From NCBI RefSeq assembly GCF_030052815.1, contig NC_079503.1:60244735-60308734 (forward strand): a stretch of 64,000 nucleotides of DNA. The letters run 5' to 3'. This DNA comes from Hevea brasiliensis. Its lineage: Eukaryota > Streptophyta > Magnoliopsida > Malpighiales > Euphorbiaceae. A program made the translations under genes and the position numbers. This document shows positions 11,570 to 22,700 of this stretch, piece after piece. Numbering within the stretch: the stretch's first letter is position 1; each line of letters starts with the position of its first letter. A model generated the notes under the pieces. The model ran no database searches. It was not told the origin of the DNA and saw only the letters and a program-made list of their open reading frames with translations.

Positions 11570-12984
11570 TCGATCGTAATGGTCGCTCGTAATGATCGTA
11601 TATCGGTCGTTGGAAGAAGTCCGACAGGGCAAGAAGCTAGAATTCTCAATTAGAGATGATGGTCTAATGCTACACTAGGGCAGAATGTGTGTTCCTAATA
11701 ATGTTGATTTAAGGCAGATCATTTTAAAGGAAGCATATGAGACTCCTTTTGCCATGCACCCTAGTGGCACAAAAATGTATAGAGGCTAAAAAAGCATTAC
11801 TGGTGGATGGGTATGAAAAGAGATGTGGCAAAATTTGTTTCCAAATGCCTAACTTGTCAGCAAGTGAAGGCAGAGCATCAAGTACCAACTAGTTTGTTAC
11901 ATCCACTACCAGTACCGAAATGGAAATGGGAGAGAATAACTATAGATTTTGTGATGGGACTTCTGAGGACACAGAAGAGTCATGATGCAGTATGGGTCAT
12001 TATTGATAGACTAACTAAGTCTGCTCATTTTCTGCCTGTTCGGATGGACTACAGTTTGGAAAGATTGTCCAAGTTGCACATTGATGAGATAGTAAGACTG
12101 CATGGAGTGCCAGTATCCATCGTATCAGACAGAGATCCTAGGTTCACTTCTAGATTTTGGGGTAGTCTTCAGAGAGCCCTAGGAACTAGATTGAACTTCA
12201 GTACGACATTCCACCCACAAACAGATGGCTAGTCTGAAAGGATAATTCGGATCTTAGAGGACATGCTATGGGCTTGTGTGATTGAGTTTGAGGGTAGTTG
12301 GGACACGCATTTGCCTTTGATTGAGTTTTCTCACAACAACAGCTACCAATCAAGCATCGGGATGCCTCCATATGAAGCTTTGTATGGTAGAAAACGCAGA
12401 ACTCCTCTGTGCGAGGATGAAGTAGGTAAAAGGAAGATGATTGGGCCCGAAATTGTTCAGCGAACTGAAGAGAATATCAGGTTGATCAGAGATCGACTTA
12501 AGACTGCATTAGACCGTCAGAAGTCCTATATTGATCTGAAGAGAAGGGATATTGAGTATGCAGTGGGTGACAAAGTATTCCTCAAGGTTTCCCCTTGGAA
12601 GAGGATTATGAGATTCGGCAAAAAGGGAAAACTAAGTCCTCATTTTATCGGGCCATATGAGGTTCTGGAAAGAGTGGGTCCTTTGGCATATCATTTGGCA
12701 CTACCTCCAGAGTTAGAAAAGATACATAATGTCTTCCATATGTCCATGTTGAGGAGTTATCGATCAGACCCATCACATATACTACCAGCAGAAGAAATTG
12801 AAGTGAATCCAGACCTCACATATGAAGAAGAACCCATAAAGATTCTGGCTTATGAGGTAAAGCAGCTACGAAACAAGCAGATACCATTAGTGAAAGTGCT
12901 ATGGAACCATCATTCTGATAAGAAGCTACTTGGGAACGAAAGGAGGACATGAGGAGACAGCACCCACAGCTGTTTAGAGACTGA
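11570..12984 (+). pseudogene. pol: Element A integrase with chromodomain-like tail
   Basis: The zinc finger is partly scrambled ([10 protein letters not shown] near 11758, then [15 protein letters not shown]). The core at 11807-12232 keeps [19 protein letters not shown] and, after one stop, SERII. The stop at 12230 replaces the usual Gln of GQSER, consistent with CAG to TAG. A long open frame at 12263-12952 holds NNSYQSSIGMPPYEALYGRK, the GPY/F-like FIGPYEVLERVGPLAYHL, and FHMSMLRSYRSDPSHI. A one-base slip near 12925 shifts the chromodomain-like end; the other frame reads EATWERKEDMRRQHPQLFRD to TGA at 12982-12984. No intron interrupts SERIIR-ILEDML, unlike B and D. Confidence 0.92.
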
Positions 12985-13017
12985 TACCAGGTAAAATTTC
13001 GAGACGAAATTTACTTT

Positions 13018-13031
13018 AAGGGGGAAAGAAT
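13018..13031 (+). other. Element A polypurine tract
   Basis: AAGGGGGAAAGAAT lies directly before the 3' LTR start TGTAACACC. Confidence 0.8.
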
Positions 13032-16000
13032 TGTAACACCCCTATTTGCATAGCTTGGTATATTTCACTATTCCAGTGACTGGTGTCGGTCCGGATAATT
13101 AAGGGGATTAGAACCATGTGTAAGATAACTAGATAAGACCTGAACACAAAAAACTAGTAATTATCAATTAGTTAAGTATAAATAAGAAAAACATAACATA
13201 AGAGGTTAAATGAGCCAAGAGTCACAGTGATGGGTGACCTTCTCGGGAAGGACTGTGAGGTCGATTTAAACTCGAATTTCGAACCGTAAAATGTGACGCC
13301 GCGGTCCTTAGGACTATTGCAAACACAGTGGAAAAGAGAAATCACAAAAAAGAATATTTAAGCCGGTCAAATAATTAGGTCAGAGATCCGAAAAAATATT
13401 GAATTATTTGTAAACCGGGTCGAACCGACGAGGGGCAATTTGGTCAATTGACCTCTAGAGCTGACTCCTGACCTAACTATCAAATAAAATCGAAGAAAGA
13501 AAATTTTGGGATCAAGAATTAAATTAAAGAATTAAAGAAAAATAAATGAAAAAGGAAAAAAGAAAAAAAAAGTTAAAAAAGTAAAAAAGTTTATTACATC
13601 ATGCATGACATCATGCATGATGCAATAAACTTAATAATTGAAAATTTGAAATTATTGGATAATTTTGAATTAAATTAGATTAAAAAAACATAAAATAACA
13701 AAATAAAAGAAATTAAATTTTGGTCTTCTTCCTCCAATATGTGCCGCCTCCCTTCTCTCTTGGCTCTCTCTCAACAATCCTCCATAACCAAGCTTGCTCA
13801 AGCTTTCAAACTCCTAACCTCACCCTAAAATTACATAAATTATCCACTAAACACCCTTAACTAGACCTTGGTGAGAAGCTTGGAACAAGAAAGAAGGGGA
13901 GAAAGTGAAAGAAATAGAAGATTGGAAATTCAAGAAAAGGTTAGCAATCTAAACTTGAATATTTTAGTTAAATGTTTATGTTCTTAGTTTAATTAACTTA
14001 GAAATATACTTAAAATTAAAAGAAAACTATCCTTGGGGACCAAATAGAAATTCAGCCAGCAGTAGGTTAGGGCTTGAAATGAGTGAATTTGATGCATTTG
14101 AATGATTGTTTAGGTTGAATTATGTATGTAGACTATGGATAGGTGTTTAGAATGCATTATATTTGAATTTTATGAAAGTTAGGGTTTTGGACGTAGGGTT
14201 TAGGAGATAAAATTTTGAGAATTGGTCAAATGGTGTGTTTGAACTTGTTTGAGCTGAAAAATGGTCATATATGACCAATTGTGGTGTGATGGAAATTTTG
14301 GAACCAAATGGAAAATCAGATTGGTTATGGACATTCTGTAGGCAGCATGACTAAGGTCCCTTTCAGGGACCAAAACTGAAAATTTACCAACCCAATTGGT
14401 GTGAGGCCAATTGGGAATGAAACCAGACACAAAATGACACATTTTTCATTTAGGAATCATACCCATAAAGTGACCATAGCATAGTGAACAAATTGGCCAA
14501 ATCTGGATTAGGCAATTGACCTGTACAAAAATGAACAAATGAACCTGTTCATTTGACCATAACTTGGGCTAGGCAAGTCCAAATGACCTGAAATTTTACC
14601 AGTAGAAAGTTGAGACATACCCCTACAACTTTCATGAAGAACACAAGTCCAAATTATGCCCTTAAATAAGTCATTTAGTCACCCAAATTTAGTGACCTAA
14701 AACTACCCGAACCAAATTAGTGCCCAAAAAATCTTGGTTAGACCAATTCGGCCAATCATGTTCAAATGGCTCTAACTTGAGCTACAAAACTCCAAATGGA
14801 GTGATTCAAAAAGGGAAATAAAGTTAAGACAATAAGGAACAATTTCTATGAAGAAAACTTAGCCAAATTCTAATAGTAACATGACTAATGAAACAGTGCA
14901 AAACAGGACACTAAAACTAAAAATTTGCAATTTTGCCTAAAAGACTTATAATTTGAGAAAACAACCAAAACCAACAAATTAGGTAACCAAAATGTGGTAT
15001 GTGAGTGAAATTAGAATTTTCATACCTATTAAGCATTAGAAAGTCAACAAATTGACTTGAATAGTGTCGTGAATAGTAACCCCAAAATACAAATTTTAAA
15101 GAACGTCAAGTTTAGCATATTAGATCTAGGTATAAGTAGATTTAAATTTATTTTTTAGAGTTATGATAAATTATGATACCAAAACACTGTGAAACTTTGT
15201 GTTTTAGTGGAAAGGAATACCGAAAAAGAACCTAAGGCATCGAGTCAAGGCCAAGAGGCGACTCGTATAAGGTTTGTGCACAACATAGAATTTCTGTAAA
15301 TTTTCTTCTGTAAATTATTTTTGAATGAATTGAGATATTAAATTGTGACACAATTAGATTGAAATGTTTATTATGCTTTTGATTTAAATCATTGAGAGAT
15401 TAATTTTTTGTGTTTGAAATGGCAATAAATGTTTAGTAAATTGTTAAGATAGTTTTGAAACCACAATGTCATGACCATATATTGAATACCTCACTAGCAT
15501 GACTAGTGAGGGAAATCAGTTTCGAATTTTGATTCCTTATCTGGCTGAAGTGTTGAGGTGTGTGCCAGTAGAAGAACAAAAAGAATGGGTTCCCATATAT
15601 TTGAGCTAGCTAGCTTTGTGATGTGACTTCTTGTAAGCCTCTGGCTATTGAGATGATTATTGTTTCGAATGGCATGATATAACTGTGTATTTTTATGAAA
15701 TTTGTTTTGAGACTTTCGAAATGAAATTGTTTGAATTAAAATTTTATGAGTCATGTTTTGAATTTATATCTCATGTTCAGTTTAATTTTTGAATAAATAT
15801 AATTTAAATTCTGCATAAATATTATTTTAGTATATTTTACACCACTGAGTCATAATACTCAGCGATGGCTGTTATTGCTATCGCAAATATAGAGACTAGA
15901 AGAGCAGCAGAGTGAGCTGCTAAAGATTTTGGATCCACCTTCCCTGAAGTTTTATCGGGTATATTTTATACCCTGATTGTAAAAATTATGTTGATGTATG

Positions 16001-16580
16001 TAAATGTATGTAAATGCAGAGAATGGTCATGAGCAGTTGTATAAAGTTTGTAATAATATTAGTTTGGATTTTTCTAATGTAAATTTTGGATGAATGTAAT
16101 TTGTTTTAATTTTAATGAAGTATGAATGAAAGTATTTTGTTTCAATTTGAATGAAATTACTTAGTATTATTTTGGATGTTATTTGAATTGGAAATTACTG
16201 ATTTGAATATTTGGAATTTGAGAAATGATGTTGAAATTAGTTGTGATGGAGGTTGATTTGATGAAGTTGATGAGATAAATCATTGGAAGTGTTTTTCACA
16301 GGTATTTGAAGAACTGTTTTATCAAAATAGAGACGGCACTCTGCCAAAATTTTTCTAAAATTTGTGAAAAAATAAAAAGGGACAAAAATTTTAACTAGTT
16401 TATAAACTTTAATTAAATGTTTTAATACCTATTAGAAAATGCTCACCACTTCAAAAAGTAAGAAAATTATTTTAAAATCCCTGGTAGGGTACTTGATGAA
16501 TTATTAGTAGGTGAAGTTCGGTAGTTCATTAGGTATTCTACAGGATTATGTTATGCCTTACAGAGGAGTAAGGTCTAACA
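13032..16580 (+). repeat. Element A 3' LTR, complete
   Basis: This 3549-bp LTR runs from TGTAACACCC to AGGTCTAACA and matches 1-2781 over its last 2.8 kb. It contains a double RY motif (CATGCATG at 13600-13607 and 13612-13619), degenerate ~200-bp modules at about 14440-14870, a hairpin pair at 15845-15884 and the perfect palindrome GGGTATATTTTATACCC at 15957-15973. No gene is seen. Confidence 0.95.
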
Positions 16581-16689
16581 CAGATACCTCTTTATGTCTT
16601 TATACCATTTTCCTTATCCCTCTAAGTTCACATGTGCTACTACTAATCCTTTATAGCACGAAATTTTACTCCTCATTAGGATAATTAGC

Positions 16690-16975
16690 TAAGTCAACTT
16701 TTGATCACCCTTTTCGTATAGGGACACCAGTGTGGCTTGGGAATCAGGCATCTGATTCTAAGCTTGACGCATGTGCTTCATGGTCACCTTGTCAAAAATT
16801 TGCTAATAGTTTCTTTATATATTCCAAGTATGGCCTCAATTTTCCTTCCTTCAATTCCCATTCAATTTTAATATATGAGACCACTAGCATTGAATCTCCA
16901 ATTACCTCTTGTTTCTTTGCCCTAACAACTATCAATGCTTCTAGGCTACAGATGCATGACTCATATTCATATTTG
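16690..16975 (-). pseudogene. Tat-like RNase H remnant
   Basis: Read on -, EYESCICSLEALIVV is followed by EVIGDSMLVVSYIKIEW, KLRPYLEYIKKL, a stop, and then NQMPDSQATLVSL. This is the block order of the extra RNase H domain carried by the Tat lineage (YEACI..LEAA; GDS..V; DALA.LAS). The acidic positions are partly kept (E, D). It joins RT start sequence directly at about 16975, so the RT core and first RNase H are gone. The recognition is from family knowledge, not from a search. Confidence 0.7.
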
Positions 16976-17880
16976 TAGGGATCTTGTGTTGTACTATGTC
17001 TTGATCAATTCCTGACATATCTTTATAAGACTAGGCAAATATTTTTTTTTTTTTGGTACTTTGTCAATAAGACTATAAATTTATCTCTTTTCTTCTTGGG
17101 TTAAATCATCAGCTAACTTAATGTCTTTAGGATTCTAAATGATTATGAATGCCATGCATATGCCCATTAGAATAAACACCAAATAAGTAAGCAAAAGGAA
17201 TAGTCATATTATTAATTTTTGTCTCAAAATCTTCATCAAGTACATCAAAAATGGAAGCATCAGCATTACTACACATTACAAAAGACAAACTCAAACTTAC
17301 GGGTACAACTTTAGGTGCTTGGCTTCCATGTAGTCTTTAGATCATGGTGCAGATTTTCTACTCTAACTCTTTCACATGTGGTAATCCCTAATCATATCTC
17401 TAGGTAATTGCCCCCTCTTTCAAGAACTTAGGAGGCTTTGGCTCTTCTTCCTCTTCAGTTGGCTTATAGCCCAAACCGTAAGTCATGATCTGCCTTTTGA
17501 TTTTAGAAAAAGTTACCAGGCTATCTATATGTTTTCCTATGCCCATTCCAGAAAAAAAAAAACCTCATCCCTTTCTTCCCAGTAGCCATTTTTGAATCCA
17601 TTCAGTTTCCATAAATCCCAATAACTTGAAAACCAGACATTGGTGGAGCTAAGCCATCTACTTACAATACAACTATCTCCTCATCAGAATTGGTCCAGAC
17701 AGCTAAAGGACCCTCATCTTAGCTAGAATTATCACAAATAACAACCATTATAGACTTAGGTTCATTGGGCTTTTGGATAGGTTGGATAAAGTCAATAATC
17801 TTTGGGGTGGTGGAGATCATGTAGAGACCTGGTGGAGGTGGAAATTTTGGTTAGACATAGGGCTGGTGCAGGTGTTTGGT
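16976..17880 (-). pseudogene. pol: Tat-like protease region and RT N-terminus, broken
   Basis: At 16974-17043 the - strand reads IFA-stop-SYKDMSGIDQDIVQHKIP, the typical start of Tat RT (FAWSY.DMPG.D), with TGG to TAG at the Trp. Between 17100 and 17880, frames contain plausible but degraded linker and protease-region sequence (QPIQKPNEPKSIMVVICDNS; KRQIMTYGLGYKPTEEEEP) with many stops. I could not place a protease active site. T-runs at 17041-17055 and smaller homopolymers mark slippage. Confidence 0.55.
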
Positions 17881-17889
17881 CAATTTTCT

Positions 17890-18273
17890 TAGTCGGTTAT
17901 CTTTTTGGCATCGATTAAGTCTTAGATATCATGCTTAAGTTAGAAGCATCAGTCGACATCACGACCATAAGTTTGGTGAAAATGGCAATATTGGTTGATA
18001 TCATAGCTAGGTAGGAGTGGATTTGATGGTAGTCTGGGTGCTAAGAGCTACAGGAGGTCTTAAGCTTTGAGACGCTAAAAAACTATGGATAAGGGTTGGT
18101 TGAATTGGAAAAATCTACTTAGGGTATAAGACACAAGTTGAACCTCAATAACTTTAATGTCACTTAATTGACCTAACTCAGGTCCTCTTTTAAAGGTTGA
18201 CCACAATTTTTTCTTCTAGCTCAAACATTTTGGCATTTAAGGTTTCATCAAGTATGGCCATAGTTTCTTCCAT
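17890..18273 (-). pseudogene. gag: Tat-like gag remnants (N-terminus and end region)
   Basis: A possible start at 18273 (-) reads METMAILDETLN-like sequence (MEETMAILDETLNAKMFELE) before stops. At 17907-17980 the - strand reads FHQTYGRDVD, stop, CF, stop, LKHDI, stop, DLIDAKKITD. This matches the Tat gag C-terminal pattern CxxHQ..GHD...C..LKH.I.DLID. Only a short gap separates the two parts, so the capsid domain is deleted. Confidence 0.6.
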
Positions 18274-19198
18274 CTTAAGTAGTGTAGGTGAAACCCTTAC
18301 TAGTCTCTTCCCTTCCCTAAACCAAGTGACCTAATTAGAAGTTTCTTTGGTGTGTTTCAAGATTATGTTTGCTAAAAAAAAATGGATTTAAGGGTTAACC
18401 TAAACATGCTATGTACATGAATGGACCTTTTTTTTTTTTTTTTTTTGCCTTTACCTTCCCAAAACCAAAATCGAACCATGCCAATATAATCAAAACTGGA
18501 CCAAAACCAAACCATATAAACTTAAACTAAAGTTAGACCAAAGACTAAATTAAAAGCAAAAAGAACATCTCCAGAACTAAATCTTCGCCCCCTTATACCT
18601 CTAACTCTCACGTGTAGGGTTGGAAAAAAAAAATTCTATCCTAGGCTATGGTACACTGGACATATCAACAGGGGGGTGGTCTAGGACGATCCTTCCCCTC
18701 ACAAACAAAGGATTCATATCCTTAAAGTTTAACCATAAGTAAGCATCCTCTTGCTTAACATGGGTTTTGAAATGGACTTGGGCCTAGACACACATTGGGT
18801 TTATGCATAGGCCTAGGTTCATCTCAATTACCACTGGAACTTATAGTTTGAACAGTAAGGTTATAAATCCAGTGCAACAAAAATCTACGGGATACTTAGG
18901 GCTGAAATTTATGACTTATGGTCTTTATCAGGTAGGAAAAGGGTCACCATACGAGAGCTTATCCATTAAGCACAATGGTCGCAGCTGTGGCTCTTTTATA
19001 TACTCAAAGGTATGAGCATGGGGTGCTAGCACTCACTAATTCGTCATAGCTCGAGTGGAACTATGGTCTCCATGGCTAGTATTAGCGGGGCTAAAAAGGG
19101 TAAGGGTGATCTATGTCATGGTGTAGTGCAATGGAAAAAGTTTAATAAAGGAATAATATTAGACTAATAGAAATATGTTGGAGTAACTATCCATTTAA
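18274..19198 (-). other. Tat-like untranslated leader
   Basis: About 0.9 kb between primer site and possible gag start. It contains a long T run near 18429-18447 and no coding sequence that I can support. Confidence 0.45.
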
Positions 19199-19218
19199 TC
19201 CCCAGTGGAGTCGCCAAA
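19199..19218 (-). other. Tat-like primer-binding site
   Basis: On -, TTTGGCGACTCCACTGGGGA starts one base after the LTR end CCTACA. The site is common in plant gypsy elements; I do not assign the tRNA. Confidence 0.7.
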
Positions 19219-19219
19219 C

Positions 19220-19717
19220 TGTAGGATATGGGGGTGGTCATACCAAGGAGTAAGGCGAAATATCATCCACTAGAATTATATAAAATGCACCAGGTAATGC
19301 CAAGAAAGATGGTGGAGTCACAATGGTCTCACTTAAGTACCACCTCCTTAGACAACATTTCCTAGACATGCACTTCATACAATCCTAATAGAATCAAACG
19401 ACTGGTAAGTACCATCTTCCCATAACACTACCACGATACTAAGGATTTATGCCATAAAGGCATAGATAGATAAGAGTCACCACCCGGGTAATAACCAGGA
19501 CATATTTAGTATTTCTTCCGAGGGTCATGGATGGCAACTTGCTCCTTGCAGAGTTTCCATAACCATCATTAACATAGCCCAATGTCTAGGTTTGGGATCA
19601 TGGGTACATAAAGGGAAGGTATTAAACACCCCTTACGCCTTATCTAGCCTCATTAATTCAATTGCCAGTCCTCTACTAATATTTCTAGAAGTCTTATTTA
19701 TTATTCCTCTATTAAAT
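19220..19717 (-). repeat. Tat-like 5' LTR, inner part
   Basis: On + it begins TGTAGGATATG next to the primer site and continues until a B-family LTR starts at 19718. The rest of the LTR resumes at 23960. Confidence 0.7.
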
Positions 19718-22700
19718 TGTAACATCCTCATTTTCGTAGTCCATACGTCCTACTGTTTCGACAGCTAATGCCCACCCTGGAAAGTCGGAATATCTGGAAC
19801 TACACTTAATTAACAGTGAGGAAGCATAAAATAATGAAATATGTAATGAGAAAAATTAAGGAAAAATAAAAGAGATAAAATGTGACTGAGTTAAATGAGC
19901 CAAACCCGTAGCGATGGGTGACCGCACCGGGAAGTTACGGCGAGAACCGTTGACTAGCCTCAGATCGCGAGGAACTCGGGGAAATATTTTCGGAACCTAA
20001 TTAAAGGTCTACTGAGGTGTAATTGACATTGGAAATGTCAAAGAAAAATTAATAAGTTAGTCTAAACGAAAAATGAAAATAAAAGAAATCGGCGGTATAA
20101 GGAGTAAATCAGTGTTACCGAAAAATTCGAAATACAACTCGAAGAGGGGTATTTTGGTCAATTGACACCTAGAGTTGACTTTTGACCTAAATGTCCATTA
20201 AAAATATGTAGTACTAAAATTTGAAAATTACATGAAAAATGAAATTATACATGAAATGCAATTAAAGAAAAATGAGTGGTATAATTTAGAATAATTAAAA
20301 GTGGATTATTAAACTAATTAACCTAAGGTTAGTGGAGCATAATATATATTATTTAACCTAAAGATAATGGGGTATAAAATGGCCATAGTAGACAAATTTC
20401 TCCACTAACTATTTCATTTCTTCAACCTTCCTCTCCCATGGCCGATTTGAAGTTCTCCCAAGTTCATCCATGGACATCCATGAAGCAAGCTCCATCAACC
20501 CATGATCAAGCCATTTTTTCCTATAAGTTTCTTCACTAAAGTTGTTCTACACATCATGGGCAACACATAGGGAGCAAAAAGGGCAGCATTTGATGAAGTT
20601 TGATCAAGCACTAAAAGGGTTAGTTCTTAATCTTCTCATTTTCCTTCACTAATCCTTGTGTTGAGCTTTGGGTAAGTTGAATTGCTAAGAAAAATTGAGG
20701 AAATGATTGAGCATTGGTGAACCTTAGTTTTGGAAGCCATGAAAATGCATGGTTAGTGACTTATTCTTATATTTAATGGATGGGAATTAAGGTTGATTAA
20801 CTCAAATGGAAGTTGTGGTAAGTTAATATCCAAGTGTGTGTATGTTAGTGCTTGAATGAAGGGTTTAATAGTGGGACTTTGATGCTTTAGAAAACTGCCA
20901 TGTTGGGCAGCCTTAAATATCATGAATTTGCGTATGAGTTTATGAAATTTATCAAAGAAATATGATGGTGTTGAATGGTGGGCAGTTTGTGTAATTGCCA
21001 TGGAAGTGTATGCGTGATAGATGTGTTGTTGTACATTGAATTTGGGTTGAAGTAAATGTTCAACATTAATGGTATATTGTGTGCATTGAGCACTTGAGTG
21101 TTCTACCTAAAATGCTTGCTGGAATTGTGTACAATATATATATATAAGTGCCATGATTAAATGCTGAAGTATTGGGAGGAGAAGTATTGTCAAAATTGGA
21201 AGGTGATGTTCAAATGCAGGCTATGTATGTTGGTAGCACCTAAATTAGGTCATAAGTGCAAAACTATGAACCCAATTGGTATGAGGCCAATGGGGGGTGA
21301 AACTAGACACCAAATAGGCCAACTTTCATGCAGAATTGTTGCTAAAATTCTGCCTAGAAACTGATCTTAAAAATGACCAAATCCGGAATGGCAACCTTGC
21401 AACCCAGATTTTTGACCATATGAACAGTAGTCATTAGGATGACCATAACTCACTCAAACAGGATCAATTGACCTAAAATTTTTACCATGGATAGCTTAGA
21501 CATAGAGCTACAATTCTTATGAAGACACCAAAGTCCAAAAATGGCCAGAACCAAGTCAAATAGCTTGCATAAGTTCGGGTACCAAAACTACCAAAACTAA
21601 AAGTGACCTAAAATTGATCAAATTTTGCACTAAAAGTGCAATCTGTCCAGCTTTAGTAAATTAACTATATCTTGGTCTATACAACTCAGAATGACTTGAA
21701 ATTTTGTCCAGAGTGCAATAAGACATAGAGCTACAATTCTTATGAAGACACCAAATCCTAGAAATGGCCAGAACCAAGTTAAATAGCTTGCACAAGTTTG
21801 GGTACCAAAACTGCCAGAACTAAAAGTGACCTAAAATTAACCAAATTTTGCACTAAAGGTGCAATCTATCCAGCTTTAGTAAATTGACCATATCTTGGTC
21901 TATACAACTTAGAATGATCTTAAATTTTGCCCAGAGTGCAATAAGACATAGAGCTACAATTCTTATGAAGACACCAAAGCCCAGAAATAGCCAGAACCAA
22001 GTCAAATAGCTTGCACAAGTTCGGGTATCAAAACTGCCAGAACTAAAAGTGACCTAAAATTGACCAAATTTTGCACTAAAAGTGCAATCTGTCCAACTTT
22101 AGTAAATTGACCATATCTTGGTCTATACAACTCAGAATGACTTGAAATTTTGCCCTAAGTGCAATAAGACATAGAGCTAGAATTCTTATGAAGACACCAA
22201 AGCTCAGAAATGGCCAGAACCAAGTCAAATAGCTTGCACAATTCGGGTACCAAAACTGCCAGAACTGAAAGTGACCTAAAATTGACCAAATTTTGCACTA
22301 AAGGTGCAATCTGTCCAGCTTTAGTAAATTGACTATATCTTGGTCTATACAATTCAGAATGACCTGAAATTTTGCCCAAAGTGCAATAAGACATAGAGAT
22401 ATAATTTTTCTTCTTGTCTTAGAAGCTAAAAACCAAGAGAAATAGGACTTTAAGCTAGACCAATCTAGCACACAAAAATTGAGAATTTAACAATTATATA
22501 TAATGATGCTTGAAGTAATTTGGCAATGAATGCCAACTTATGAAAAGGGTGAATTGCATTATATTGACAGCATATTGAATTGTAAATTGTGACATGTTGA
22601 TACTAGAATCAACTTATCCATGATATCTAAAAAGGTCAACATTTTCATTGACTAATGAATTGTATAATGACCAGTAAACCCTAAAAATAAAGAAATAAAT

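Larger units (their letters stand above)
1..16580 (+). mobile_element. Element A: Ty3/gypsy chromovirus (Tekay/Del-like), 5' end cut by window
   Basis: The element has a partial 5' LTR, a tRNA-Met-type primer site, gag, protease, RT, RNase H, integrase with a chromodomain-like tail, a polypurine tract and a complete 3' LTR, in Ty3/gypsy order. The long LTRs (about 3.5 kb) and integrase tail suggest the Tekay/Del clade; that is inference from family knowledge. Its RT is split by element B (4948-10322). Stops and frameshifts run throughout, so it is dead. Its two LTRs differ by a few percent by eye, so it is not recent. Its right end lies against a Tat-like relic (16581 onward), so A probably inserted into that relic, but the left flank is outside the window and the TSD cannot be tested. 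Confidence 0.9.

Noticed and set aside
11562..11625. GATCG-rich short repeats (GATCGATCGTAATGG...)
   Set aside because: They look like a small local duplication in decayed pol of element A; no function or larger structure is supported.
21500..22391. Possible CRISPR-like or centromeric satellite array
   Set aside because: Units are adjacent 223-bp copies without spacers, only four in number, and lie inside one LTR with defined ends.
22155..22394. 79-codon - strand frame
   Set aside because: It lies in the 223-bp tandem array of a solo LTR and reflects repeat composition, not a gene.
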